A stretch of 64,000 nucleotides of DNA from Amycolatopsis australiensis (GCF_900119165.1 NZ_FPJG01000006.1:4712001-4776000), one strand, 5' to 3'. Counted from the stretch's first letter, positions 22,544 through 30,956 are shown. Made by a program: numbers and translations. Notes: generated from the sequence alone by a model not told the origin.

Positions 22544-23677
22544 ATGAAGCGGTGGCTGAGCTGGTGGGACGGCCGCGTCGCCCTGCTGGCGCTCGACGTC
22601 GCGGTGGCGGCGGGCACGATCGCGTTCAGCCTGGGCAGCGGCGACCCGCGTGACCCGCACCCGGCGCTCTACGTCCCGGCGGTGATCGGCTCGGCGCTGG
22701 CGCTGCTGGCGCGGCGGCGGTGGCCGTTCGTGGTGCTGCTCGTCGCGGTGGCGTGCCTGCCGGCCGGGGTGACGCTGCTGCCGCTGACGGTGGCCGTCTA
22801 CTCGGTCGCGGCACGCCACGGCGTCAGCCTCCGGACCGGGGCCGCTGTGGTCGTGTGCGCCGTGGCCGGAAACGTCCTGGCGGTGCTGCGCGAGCCGGTG
22901 GGGCTGACCACGATCGTGCTCGTCGTCGGCTTCTTCGTGCTCGGCCCGGTGCTGGCCGGGCTGTGGATGCACCAGCGCGCCGCGCTGCTGGCCGTGCTGC
23001 GGGAACGCGCGGAGGAGGCCGAGCGCACCCGGACGCTGCTGGCCGACCAGGCCGTCTTCGCCGAACGGCGGCGGATCGCGCGGGAGATGCACGACGTCGT
23101 CGCCCACCGCGTCACCGCGGTCGCGTTGCAGGCCGGCGCGCTGTCGCTGCGGGCCCCGGACGAGCGGACCGGGCAGGCGGCCGAGACGATCCGGGCGACC
23201 AGCGCCGTCGCGCTGGACGAGCTGCGCGGCATCCTGCGGGTCCTGCGGGACGACGCCCCCGCCGCGGACGCGGGCCCGGGGGTGCTGGCGTCGCTGGAGG
23301 ACCTCGTCGGCGAGGTCGCGGCGACCGGCGCGCGGGTCGAGCTGACGCTGCCGGACCCGCTGCCCGCGGTGCCGGACCAGGTCGGCCGGGCCGTCTACCG
23401 GGTGGTGCAGGAGTCGCTGACCAACGCGGCCAAGCACGCGCCGCACGCGGCGGTCGAGGTCCGGCTGGCCGTCTCCGGCGATCGGCTCGCGGTCGAGGTG
23501 ACCAACCGGCTGACCCCGCACCGCAGCACGGTCCCGGGATCCGGCTACGGCCTGGTGGGCATGCGCGAACGGGTCGAGCTGGCGGGCGGCGACCTACGCA
23601 CCGGCCCGACCGGTGACGGCCGGTTCCAGGTGCTGGCGCGGTTTCCGGTGGGCCCGCTGGCGGAGGAGGGACCGTGA
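22544..23677 (+). CDS. NarL-type sensor histidine kinase
   Basis: A 377-residue membrane sensor kinase. The N-terminal 140 residues contain five to six helices (DVAVAAGTIAFSLG, LYVPAVIGSALALLA, FVVLLVAVACLPAGV, AAVVVCAVAGNVLAVL, TTIVLVVGFFVLGPVLAGLW). The HisKA_3 box is REMHDVVAHRVTAVALQ, with the phospho-His in EMHD, and the ATPase has VQESLTNAAKHAPHA and GYGLVGMRERVEL. I chose ATG 22544 because a -10 lies seven bases before it; a GTG at 22508 would add 12 residues. It is coupled to the response regulator by GTGA overlap and probably controls the adjacent exporter. Confidence 0.88.
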   Translation: MKRWLSWWDGRVALLALDVAVAAGTIAFSLGSGDPRDPHPALYVPAVIGSALALLARRRWPFVVLLVAVACLPAGVTLLPLTVAVYSVAARHGVSLRTGAAVVVCAVAGNVLAVLREPVGLTTIVLVVGFFVLGPVLAGLWMHQRAALLAVLRERAEEAERTRTLLADQAVFAERRRIAREMHDVVAHRVTAVALQAGALSLRAPDERTGQAAETIRATSAVALDELRGILRVLRDDAPAADAGPGVLASLEDLVGEVAATGARVELTLPDPLPAVPDQVGRAVYRVVQESLTNAAKHAPHAAVEVRLAVSGDRLAVEVTNRLTPHRSTVPGSGYGLVGMRERVELAGGDLRTGPTGDGRFQVLARFPVGPLAEEGP

Positions 23678-24318
23678 CGGTCAAGGTCGTGCTGCTGGAG
23701 GACGAGGAGCTGGTCCGCAGCGGCATCCGGATGATCCTCGAGTCCGCCGACGACGTCGAGGTGGTCGCGGAGGACACCGACGGTTCGCGCGCGGTCGAGC
23801 TGACCGACCGGCACCGGCCCGACGTCGTGCTGACCGACGTGCAGATGCCGAAGGTCGACGGCCTCGAGGTGGTCAAGCGGCTGGCGGCGCACCCGGCGGC
23901 CCCGGCGGTGGTCGTGCTGACGACCTTCGACGTCGACGAGTACGTGTACACGGCGCTGCGGCACGGCGCAGCCGGGTTTCTGCTGAAGGACACGCCACCG
24001 CGCGAGCTGGTCACGGCGGTGCGGGTGGCGGCCCGCGGCGAGGCGATGCTGTCGCCGAAGATCACCAAGCGGCTGCTCGCGGACTTCGCTTCCGCGGGCG
24101 GCAGTGCCCGGGCCCGCGCGCGGCTGGCGGAGCTGACGCCGCGTGAGCACGACGTGGCCGTCCACATCGGACGCGGGCTGGGCAACGCCGAAATCGCCCG
24201 GCGGCTGGCGGTGAGCGAGTCGACCGTGAAGGTCCACATCGGACACATCATGGCCAAGCTGGCGGTGGCGAACCGCACTCAGGTGGCCATCATCGTCCAC
24301 GAGGCGGGGCTGGGCTAG
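23674..24318 (+). CDS. NarL/FixJ response regulator
   Basis: A 214-residue regulator. The receiver domain has the acidic pair in LLEDEELVRSG, the phospho-Asp in VVLTDVQMPKVDG, Thr in VVLTTFD and Lys in FLLKDTPP. The C-terminal LuxR-type HTH reads LTPREHDVAVHIGRGLGNAE and VSESTVKVHIGHIMAKL. It begins at a GTG inside the kinase stop. It probably activates the upstream exporter operon in response to the kinase. Its last 29 bp overlap the convergent PadR gene. Confidence 0.92.
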   Translation: MTVKVVLLEDEELVRSGIRMILESADDVEVVAEDTDGSRAVELTDRHRPDVVLTDVQMPKVDGLEVVKRLAAHPAAPAVVVLTTFDVDEYVYTALRHGAAGFLLKDTPPRELVTAVRVAARGEAMLSPKITKRLLADFASAGGSARARARLAELTPREHDVAVHIGRGLGNAEIARRLAVSESTVKVHIGHIMAKLAVANRTQVAIIVHEAGLG

Positions 24319-24865
24319 CCCGGCGGTCGAGGATCTTCAGCGACCGCTCGCACCAGCGCAGGTTCTCCCGCTCGAACGCCAGCCCGCGCATCAGCGTCAG
24401 GTACGGCCCGACCCGCTCGGCCTCGGCCAGGTAGTCGTCTTCGAAGCGGCCGTCCAGCAGGCCCGCCCGGAGCCGTTCGTAGCGGGCGATCTTGGCCTCG
24501 GCGCGGGCCATCCGGTCTTCGAGGGCGCGGCGGACCGCGGCGTCGTCGCCGGCGTCGACGGCCTGGACCTGGATCAGCAGCTCGTCGCGGATCACGCCCG
24601 GCCGCGGCGGGGCCGCGGTGAACTCGCGCAACGCCCGGCGGCCCGCCTCGGTCAGCGAGAACAGCCGCTTGTCCGGCCGCTTCTCCTGGCGGACCAGCCG
24701 GGCGCGCACCAGGCCGTTCGCCGCCATCCGGTCCAGCTCGCGGTAGAGCTGCTGGGGCGTCGCCGGCCAGAAGTTCGCCACCGACGCGTCGAACCCCTTC
24801 GCCAGGTCGTAGCCCGACGCTTCGCCTTCGAGCAGTGCCGCCATCAGCGCGTGACGCAATGCCAT
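24290..24865 (-). CDS. PadR family transcriptional regulator
   Basis: A 191-residue regulator with an N-terminal winged HTH (ALMAALLEGEASGYDLAKGF, QQLYRELDRMAANGLVRARL and DKRLFSLTEAGRRALREF). A C-terminal helical dimerisation region follows, ending RENLRWCERSLKILDRRA. This is the longer PadR/Vir-type class. It begins six bp after the stop of the SnoaL-like gene and is probably cotranscribed. An AACTAGTT palindrome lies between its start and that stop, and another copy lies upstream of the SnoaL-like gene, suggesting autoregulation. Confidence 0.9.
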   Translation of the reverse strand: MALRHALMAALLEGEASGYDLAKGFDASVANFWPATPQQLYRELDRMAANGLVRARLVRQEKRPDKRLFSLTEAGRRALREFTAAPPRPGVIRDELLIQVQAVDAGDDAAVRRALEDRMARAEAKIARYERLRAGLLDGRFEDDYLAEAERVGPYLTLMRGLAFERENLRWCERSLKILDRRASPAPPRGR

Positions 24866-24869
24866 AGTG

Positions 24870-24877
24870 AACTAGTT
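24870..24877. promoter_or_regulatory. AACTAGTT palindrome, candidate PadR site (proximal)
   Basis: The palindrome AACTAGTT, within GAACTAGTTG, is four bases upstream of the padR start codon and overlaps the TAG stop of the SnoaL-like gene. An identical core occurs at 25280-25287. Repetition of an AT-richer palindrome at both ends of the same small operon is the reason for calling it. Confidence 0.4.
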
Positions 24878-25261
24878 GAGTGCTTCGCGCTGGATCTGGT
24901 CGAACTGCGCCGCCATCGCCGCCGACAGTGCCTGCGCGGCCGAGAGCGGCCGGACCATCACCGTGAACTCGTCGATCAGGCCGTCGTCGTCGAAGTGCAG
25001 GAAGTCGCAGCCCTCGACCCGCGTGTCGCCGATCCGGGCCTCGAAGACGAGCGCGTGGTCACGCCCTTCGCCGCCGCTCAGCTCGCGTACGTACCGGAAG
25101 TCCTCGAAAACCCGCAGGACGCCGCGCAGGATCGCGGCGGTGATGGCTTTGCCGGGGTAGGGCTTGAACGCCACCGGGCTGCGGAAGACGACGTTCTCCG
25201 CCAATGCCGCGGCCATGGCGTCGGGATCACGGGCCTCGACGGCCTTCCGGAAGCTGGTCAT
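24872..25261 (-). CDS. SnoaL/NTF2-like protein
   Basis: A 129-residue protein of the NTF2-like fold: FRKAVEARDPDAMAAALAEN, VVFRSPVAFKPYPGKAI, GVLRVFEDFRYVRELSG, GCDFLHFDDDGLIDEFTVMV and a C-terminal helix. The fold serves as polyketide cyclase, isomerase or simple binding protein, and no residues here decide between these. The start MTSFRKA (25261) follows GTGAGGT; an ATG four codons upstream is also possible. It precedes the padR gene by six bp. Confidence 0.8.
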   Translation of the reverse strand: MTSFRKAVEARDPDAMAAALAENVVFRSPVAFKPYPGKAITAAILRGVLRVFEDFRYVRELSGGEGRDHALVFEARIGDTRVEGCDFLHFDDDGLIDEFTVMVRPLSAAQALSAAMAAQFDQIQREALN

Positions 25262-25278
25262 GCCGTACCTCACCTATT

Positions 25279-25288
25279 CAACTAGTTG
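25279..25288. promoter_or_regulatory. CAACTAGTTG palindrome, candidate PadR operator (distal)
   Basis: A perfect 10-bp palindrome 18 bp upstream of the SnoaL-like start codon, in a locally AT-richer stretch between it and the decayed MFS gene. It shares the AACTAGTT core with the site at 24870. It is placed to control both the leftward SnoaL-padR operon and the formerly intact rightward transporter. Confidence 0.45.
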
Positions 25289-25309
25289 TCTATCTGGCCT
25301 CAGCGTAGG

Positions 25310-26086
25310 GCGTGCGGGCCAGCCTGGCCAGCCCGATGAAAGGCCTGGCGATCCTCCCGTCTGCTTCGGCTTCGCCCGCTACGGCTTGTTCCTGCCGCGG
25401 TTCCAGGCCGAGTTCGGTGGGTTCGGCCGGTGCGCTGGGCGCTGTCACCAGCGCGGTTACCTGGGCGGGCCGGCCGCGCGCGGCGTGGTCGTCGGGGCGG
25501 TTCGGCGCCCGGCGGCCGCTCGCGGCGTGCGGGTCGTTCGCCGGGCGGTCTGGACGGCGTTCGCGGCCGTGACGGCGTGGAACCCGCGGGTGCTGCCCGC
25601 GGCACCCCGGGCGGCCACGCCGGGACCGGCGAAGCTGTTCTCGCGGCCCGGCGCGGGACGGCTGCTCGTGGCGTGCGGGTCGTTCGCCGGGCTGGCCCGG
25701 CGCCGGCCGGGTGAGCGCGTCGCTGCTGTGGACGCTCATCGGTGTCGCGGGAACCGCCGGGCTGGCCACGGGCGCGGTCGTCCGGCGGGTGGGACTGCGC
25801 CGCGCGTACTTCGGCGCCGAGCCGGTGACGGCCGCGGCGAGCGGGCTGTTCGCGGTGCCGGACGGCGGATGCGCCGTGGTCACCGGCGTGCTCTACGGCG
25901 CGGGGTTCATGATCGGCGGTGCGCTGCTGCCCCTGTGGAGCGCGGCCCTGTTCAGCCTGGTGACCGTGTTCACCACCGCCGGCGCGCGATCGGCCCGGCT
26001 TCGTCGCGGACCTCGCGGGCCTGGCGGTGGCGTTCGCGCTGGTGCTGGCGCTGGCGAGCACCGTGGTGTACCCGGGAATGGAGTGA
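25310..26086 (+). pseudogene. Decayed YbfB/YjiJ-type MFS transporter
   Basis: Fragments of one transporter appear in order but in different frames. The N-terminal CFGFARYGLFLPRFQAEFG spans about 25363-25420. SAGALGAVTSAVTWAGRP follows about 25425-25480, then AAVTAWNPRVLPAAPRAA near 25570-25620. Next come WTLIGVAGTAGLATGAVVRR and the following helices through GVLYGAGFMIGGALLPLW at about 25728-25940. GFVADLAGLAVAFALVLALA then runs to the stop at 26086. At least three frame changes and internal deletions remove most helices, so no functional carrier can be made. An intact gene would be about 1.2 kb. It was probably the target of the neighbouring PadR regulator. The 5' limit is approximate. Confidence 0.7.
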
Positions 26087-26088
26087 CG

Positions 26089-26274
26089 ATGGACTTCGTC
26101 GGCGGCCTGGTGTGCCTAGGCTTCGCCAACACGGCCGGGCCGCGCCGGTCGCGGCCGGACCAGCCGTCCGTCGACCACCTCGCCGGGCCGGTGGACCTGG
26201 TCGCCTCGTGCGAGCGGACGGGCAGCATCGGCGCCAACCGCGCCCGGCAGCTGGGAAAGAAGCACCGGCCCTGA
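26089..26274 (+). pseudogene. Truncated ABATE/CGNR-type regulator
   Basis: A 61-residue frame (MDFVGGLVCLGFANTAGPRR, then DHLAGPVDLVASCERTG and ANRARQLGKK). It matches only the N-terminal ABATE domain of CGNR zinc-finger regulators, whose usual length is about 190 residues. The central part and the CGNR zinc finger are absent, and the consensus LDF is changed to LGF. It begins three bases after the end of the decayed transporter. I regard it as a second remnant in the same decaying segment. Confidence 0.55.
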
Positions 26275-26284
26275 CCGCGCACCG

Positions 26285-27880
26285 CTAAGCGTTCGCCTCG
26301 CGGGGCTGGTAGCGGGCGCGCAACGCCTTCTTGTCCGGCTTGCCCAGCCCCGTCATCGGCAGCGCGTCGGCCACGACCACCTGCTTCGGCACGTGCACCG
26401 GCCCCTTGCGCTCCCGCACCGCCGCCTGGATCTCGCTCGTCAGCCGCTCGATGGCCGCCTCGTCGCGGCCGGCGTCGTCGCGCAGCACCACCACCGCCGT
26501 CACCGCCTCGCCCCACTTCTCGTCCGGGGTGCCGATCACGCCCACTTGCGCCACCGCCGGGTGCTCGGCCACGACGTCCTCGACCTCGCGCGGGAACACG
26601 TTGAACCCGCCGGTGACGATCATGTCCTTCACGCGGTCGACGATGAACCAGAAGCCGTCCTCGTCCTCGCGGGCGACGTCGCCGGTGTGCAGCCAGCCGT
26701 CGCGGAACGTCTCCGCCGTGACCCCCGGGAGGTTCCAGTACCCGGCGGCCAGCAGCGGGCCCGCCACGCAGATCTCGCCCGGCTCGCCCGGCGGCACCGG
26801 GTTGCCGTCCTGGTCCAGCAGCGCCGTGCGCAGGAACGCCGACGGCCGCCCGCAGGAGGCGAGCCGCGCGTCGTCGTGGTCGCCTTTCGCCAGGTAGCTG
26901 ATCGCCATCGGGGCCTCGGACTGGCCGTAGTACTGGGCGAAGATCGGCCCGAACCGGTCGATCGCCTCGCGCAGCCGCACCGGGTTGATCGACGCCGCGC
27001 CGTAGTACACCGTCTGCAGCGACGAGAGGTCACGCGTCCGCGAGTCGGGGTGGTCCAGCAGCGCGTACAGCATCGTCGGCACCAGCATGGTCGCCGTGAT
27101 CCGCTGCTCCTCGATGATCCGCAGGACCTCGCCGGGGTCGAACTTCGGCACGACGACCAGGGAACCGCCCTTCAGCAGCGTCGGCGCGAAGAACGCCGCG
27201 CCGGCGTGGGACAGCGGCGTGCAGATGAGGAACTTCGGCGCCGCCGGCCACTCCCACTCGGCCAGCTGGATCTGGGTCATCGTCGCCATCGCCTGCGCCG
27301 TGCCCATCACGCCCTTGGGCTTGCCGGTCGTCCCGCCGGTGTAGGTGATCGAGACGACCTGGTCCGGCGGCAGGTCGGCCGGCGCCAGCGGGCGCGGCTC
27401 GAAGGCCGCGGCCGCCGCGGTCAGGTCCCGGCCGACGTGGGCCAGTGGCTCGGGCACCGGCCCGATCGTGAGCACCTGCGTGAGGCCGGGCACCTTGCCG
27501 AGCAGGCCGAGCGCGCGGTCGACGAAGGCGGGCACCGGGTCGATGATCAACGTCGTGATGCCGGCGTCGGCGAGGATGTAGGCGTGGTCGTCGAGCGAGC
27601 CGAGCGGGTGCAGCGCCGTCCGCCGGGACCCCTGCAGCTGGCCGGCGGCGATGATCAGCAGGACCTCGGGCCGGTTCAGCGACAGCAGCGCCACCGCCGC
27701 GCCCGTCCCGGCCCCGAGCTGTTCGAAGGCCTGGGCGTACTGGCTGACCTGCTCGGCGGTCCGGCCGCCGGTCATCGTGGTCTCGCCCAGCACCAGCACC
27801 GGCGCGTCCCGGTGGCGCTTCAGGGCGGAGACGACCAGATGCCCGAGGTGGTTCGGATACCGCATCGCCTGCTCGTCCAT
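26285..27880 (-). CDS. Acyl-CoA synthetase (FadD-like AMP-binding enzyme)
   Basis: A 531-residue adenylate-forming enzyme. Core motifs are the P-loop YTGGTTGKPKGVMG, YYGQSEAPMA, GWLHTGDVAREDEDGFWFI, DRVKDMIVTGGFNVFP and the catalytic Lys in LPMTGLGKPDKKAL near the C-terminus. It converts a fatty or aromatic acid to its CoA thioester. The start at 27880 is preceded by GGAAGGGACC; an ATG 15 bases upstream has no site. An AACACGTT-containing dyad 26-44 bp before the start resembles KstR-type operators, hinting at a lipid or steroid acid. It is monocistronic. Confidence 0.88.
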   Translation of the reverse strand: MDEQAMRYPNHLGHLVVSALKRHRDAPVLVLGETTMTGGRTAEQVSQYAQAFEQLGAGTGAAVALLSLNRPEVLLIIAAGQLQGSRRTALHPLGSLDDHAYILADAGITTLIIDPVPAFVDRALGLLGKVPGLTQVLTIGPVPEPLAHVGRDLTAAAAAFEPRPLAPADLPPDQVVSITYTGGTTGKPKGVMGTAQAMATMTQIQLAEWEWPAAPKFLICTPLSHAGAAFFAPTLLKGGSLVVVPKFDPGEVLRIIEEQRITATMLVPTMLYALLDHPDSRTRDLSSLQTVYYGAASINPVRLREAIDRFGPIFAQYYGQSEAPMAISYLAKGDHDDARLASCGRPSAFLRTALLDQDGNPVPPGEPGEICVAGPLLAAGYWNLPGVTAETFRDGWLHTGDVAREDEDGFWFIVDRVKDMIVTGGFNVFPREVEDVVAEHPAVAQVGVIGTPDEKWGEAVTAVVVLRDDAGRDEAAIERLTSEIQAAVRERKGPVHVPKQVVVADALPMTGLGKPDKKALRARYQPREANA

Positions 27881-27905
27881 CCCGGTCCCTTCCACGGCGC
27901 GCGAC

Positions 27906-27924
27906 TAGAACACGTTACTGTTCT
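27906..27924. promoter_or_regulatory. KstR-like dyad upstream of the acyl-CoA synthetase
   Basis: TAGAACACGTTACT (27906-27919) matches seven of the eight fixed positions of TNNAACNNGTTNNA, the mycobacterial KstR consensus as I recall it. An overlapping dyad, AGAACA-N6-TGTTCT, spans 27907-27924. Placement 26-44 bp upstream of the start codon suits a TetR-family operator. A different TetR regulator of lipid genes is equally possible. Confidence 0.4.
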
Positions 27925-27982
27925 GCACACTGTACCGCCCGGACGCAAGGGTTGTGCCGCTCGACAGCAACTGGAACGAGTT

Positions 27983-29371
27983 TCAGGGAATCGGCGCCGC
28001 CTGTGCGCGGGCGACCGCCTCGGCGTAGTCGGCGGGCAGGAGGTACCCGGCCTGCCGGGCCCGGTCGGCCGCCGCTGTGAACTTCGCGACGTAGGTGGCG
28101 TGGTCCGGGTACAGCCGCTGGATCCGCGCCGCGCTCAGCGGGGTCGTCGTGCCCAGCAGCAGGCAGGCTCCCGGCACGTTGCCGCCGCTGTTGTTGGGCC
28201 CGTACGCCGCCAGCGGCGCGTCCAGGTCCGGCAGCCGGACGCCGCCCAGCGCGTTCTGGTCGGCGTCGCGCACGACGATGGCGCCCAGGAGCAAGGAGAT
28301 CGGGGGAGCCGGCGGCGGGGCCGCGCCGCCGCGGGCCCAGCGGTCCAGGTGCGCGAAGGCCGCGTTCTCCGCGTACCGGAACGTCATGCTGTTCACCGGC
28401 TTGTCGCACGTCGTCGGCGCGCCGTCGTTGATCGACTTGTCGCGCGCGTTGGCCGCGTTGTAGAGGTTCAGGCCGTACTGGTCCGCGTGGGCGGTGCCGG
28501 CCACCTCCCACGTCCGCACGCGGGCGGTGTCCTGCCGGACCGAGGCCGACGCGACCACGTCCGTCTCCGACTGCAGGACGAACACCGGAATGCCGAGATC
28601 GGTGCGGATGTACGCGGACAGCGGCCCGAGGACTCCTTCGCCGATCGGCGCCGCGGACGCCGCCCGGCCGTGGATCATCAGGCCGTCGTAGCCGCCGCGC
28701 ACCGGCTGGACGGCGTTCGCGTAGGTGGTCAGCCGCAGCGCGGACTGCGAGTGCCCGGTGCCGAGCACGACCGACGGCGTGCGGCCGCCCAGCAGCTCGG
28801 GATGCGTCCGGACCGCCTGCGCGGCCTGCGAAAACACGTCGTAGGACAGCGCGTCGGACCCCAGGTTCACGGCGCCGTACCGGGCGGGGTCGAGGGTCTT
28901 CAGCTTGTCGGCCCCGGCCTTCTGCGTCGTCACCCCGACGTAGGCGTAGCCGGCCCGCAGGAACTGCTCGTACGACTGGGAGAAGTCGACCGGGATGTCG
29001 ACGCCGAAGCTGACGTTGAGCCATTCGACGACGACCGTGCCGGTGAACCGCGCGGGGTCGCTCGGCCGGACCACGACCAGCCGTGTGGTGTACGGGTTGC
29101 CGGTGGTGGCGACGTGCGTGGCCCAGCGGCCGTCGGCGGTCCACAGGCCGTCCTGGGCGTAGGTGTCGGCTTCACCCGAAAGCAGGTACTCCTGCTCGAC
29201 GTAGCCATGGGCGGCGAGGTCGAGGAGGCCCTGCGCGCCGCTGACCGGCCAGCCGCGGCCGGCGTTCGCGGGCACGGCCGTCACCGTGGGCGCCGGGGCG
29301 GCTCCGGCCGCGGCGGGGCTCACCAGGGCCGGGAGGAGCAAGGTCAGCAGCAGGCACACGAATCGGCGCAC
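27983..29371 (-). CDS. Secreted alpha/beta hydrolase-domain protein
   Basis: A 462-residue exported protein. The GTG start at 29371 follows GGAGG at nine bases, and residues 1-28 are the signal peptide (VCLLLTLLLPALVSPAAAGA). The body matches the 'alpha/beta hydrolase domain' family (Abhydrolase_10). It shows VVEWLNVSFGVDIPVDFSQS, the nucleophile Ser in GTGHSQSALRL, VFVLQSETDVVASASVRQD with a candidate acid, and the His in VAGTAHADQYG. The substrate is unknown. It is divergent from the membrane-tethered sigma factor, with 291 bp between the starts. Confidence 0.82.
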   Translation of the reverse strand: MRRFVCLLLTLLLPALVSPAAAGAAPAPTVTAVPANAGRGWPVSGAQGLLDLAAHGYVEQEYLLSGEADTYAQDGLWTADGRWATHVATTGNPYTTRLVVVRPSDPARFTGTVVVEWLNVSFGVDIPVDFSQSYEQFLRAGYAYVGVTTQKAGADKLKTLDPARYGAVNLGSDALSYDVFSQAAQAVRTHPELLGGRTPSVVLGTGHSQSALRLTTYANAVQPVRGGYDGLMIHGRAASAAPIGEGVLGPLSAYIRTDLGIPVFVLQSETDVVASASVRQDTARVRTWEVAGTAHADQYGLNLYNAANARDKSINDGAPTTCDKPVNSMTFRYAENAAFAHLDRWARGGAAPPPAPPISLLLGAIVVRDADQNALGGVRLPDLDAPLAAYGPNNSGGNVPGACLLLGTTTPLSAARIQRLYPDHATYVAKFTAAADRARQAGYLLPADYAEAVARAQAAPIP

Positions 29372-29662
29372 GAGGGACAACCTCCTGGTCGGCTGGACCG
29401 TCCACATCGGACAGAGACGGGACCGCCGCGGGACGGCCACCGCCCTTCGTCTCTACCGGCACGGGGCCGCGCCGGCAACGACGTGCCCGCGCGCCGGGAC
29501 GAACCCGGGCCGAAGTGCTCAGCCACCTGACAAGACGCGGGTACGGGATACTCAGTGCGGAAGAAAGCGGGCTTTCCGCGCCGGAACCTTGCGCGGAGCC
29601 CGGCGGTGGACGAATATCGCGGGACGTTCTGCACGTGCAAGCGCACGGGCGAGGGGGTGTGG

Positions 29663-30925
29663 GTGACCGAGGTGGCGCCGGCGGTGGCCGGGACGACGGA
29701 CGTCCCGAGCGACGCGGTCTTGATCCGGGCGGTGCGCGGCGGGGACATCGCGGCGTACGGCGAGCTCTACGACCGGCACCTGCTCGCCGCCCGCCGGGTG
29801 GCGGCGGCGATCGCGTCGGACGAGGCGGAGCGGGACGACCTCATCGCCGAAGGGTTCACCCGGGTCCTGCGGATCCTGCGCTCGGGGGAGGGCCCGACCG
29901 AGGAGTTCCGGCCGTACCTGCTCGCGACCATCCGGAACACGATGATCAGCTGGCGGCGGCGCGACTCGGCGCTGTCGCTGGTCGCCGAGGTGCCCGACGT
30001 CCTGCCGGGCGAGGGCAGCGACGAGCCGGTCGGCAGCCGGATGCACGCCACCGTCGCCGCGGACGCGTTCGCGAGCCTGCCCGAGCGGTGGCGGACGGTG
30101 CTGTGGCGGACCGAGATCGAAGGCGAGTCGCCCGCCCGGATCGCCGCGGACCTGGGGATGACGCCGAACGGCGTCGCCGCGCTGGCCTACCGTGCCCGGG
30201 AAGGGCTGCGCCAGGCCTATCTCGACCAGCACGTCCCGGCGGCCCGGCGGCGCACCTGCCGGATCGTGTCCGGCCAGCTCGCCCGGTGGGTGCGTGACGG
30301 CGTCGGTGACCACAAGGCCCACCGGATCACCACGCACCTGGACCGCTGCGCGGACTGCCGGAAGCTGGCCACCGGCCTGCGCGAGCTCAACGAGGAACTG
30401 CCCGCCGCCGTCGCCCCGCTCATCCTGGGCGTCCCGGTCGTGACGCACTGGCTGTCCGCGACCGGCTCCGTCGCCTCGTCCGGCGCCGCCACCGGCGCCG
30501 GGGCCTCCGCCCTGTCGTGGGCGACGGCGGTGAAGGTGGCCGCCGCCGGTGCCGCGCTGGTCACGACGGTGACCATCGGCGCCGGCACGTCCGCCGGGCC
30601 GCCACCGCCGATCCGGGAGGGGGAGGGCGCGACGCAGCCGGTCGAGACGTGGGTGCCGCCGCGGAGCCCGGCGCCGTCGTCGTCCGGGCCGGTCACCCCG
30701 AGTGCCGCCTCGGGTTCGCCGGCGACCTCGGTGCCGTCCGCGGAGACGACCGGCGAGCAGCCGCCGGGCCGGTCCGCCGGGCCGGGCGTCCCGGCGACGC
30801 CGGAAAAGCCCGACGTCGCGGCCGACCCGCCCAAGGGCAAGCCGTCGGAGCAGGCGGGCAAGCGCCAGAACGAGGACAAGACGCACCCGCCCAAGCCGAC
30901 GAACACGGACAAGCCCGAAGGCTGA
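29663..30925 (+). CDS. ECF-type sigma factor fused to zinc-finger, membrane helix and external tail
   Basis: A 420-residue fusion. Residues 15-90 are sigma region 2 (AVLIRAVRGGDIAAYGELYD, FRPYLLATIRNTMISWRRR). Residues 130-185 are region 4 (FASLPERWRTVLWRTEIEG, SPARIAADLGMTPNGVAALA). Then comes HRITTHLDRCADCRKL (His225, Cys229, Cys232), the HxxxCxxC zinc motif of anti-sigma factors. One membrane helix follows near 286-307 (TAVKVAAAGAALVTTVTIGA), then a Pro/Ser/Lys-rich external tail of 110 residues. It looks like sigma and anti-sigma in one chain, with activity likely gated by proteolysis or a conformational signal. The GTG at 29663 has GAGGGGG before it; a GTG at 29555 would add 36 residues. 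Confidence 0.85.
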   Translation: MTEVAPAVAGTTDVPSDAVLIRAVRGGDIAAYGELYDRHLLAARRVAAAIASDEAERDDLIAEGFTRVLRILRSGEGPTEEFRPYLLATIRNTMISWRRRDSALSLVAEVPDVLPGEGSDEPVGSRMHATVAADAFASLPERWRTVLWRTEIEGESPARIAADLGMTPNGVAALAYRAREGLRQAYLDQHVPAARRRTCRIVSGQLARWVRDGVGDHKAHRITTHLDRCADCRKLATGLRELNEELPAAVAPLILGVPVVTHWLSATGSVASSGAATGAGASALSWATAVKVAAAGAALVTTVTIGAGTSAGPPPPIREGEGATQPVETWVPPRSPAPSSSGPVTPSAASGSPATSVPSAETTGEQPPGRSAGPGVPATPEKPDVAADPPKGKPSEQAGKRQNEDKTHPPKPTNTDKPEG

Positions 30926-30948
30926 CCCGGCCCCCGGCGCGGGCCGGG
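30926..30948. terminator. Hairpin between convergent genes
   Basis: CCCGGCCC (30926-30933) pairs perfectly with GGGCCGGG (30941-30948) across a seven-base loop, directly after the sigma-fusion stop codon. The convergent dehydrogenase-like gene ends at 30957. A T-run is absent, but position and stability support a bidirectional terminator. Confidence 0.6.
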
Positions 30949-30956
30949 CCTCCCGG

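Noticed and set aside
26393..29530. A 1045-codon plus-strand frame
   Set aside because: It is antisense to the acyl-CoA synthetase and the secreted hydrolase, both with clear motifs and ribosome sites, and has no domain of its own.
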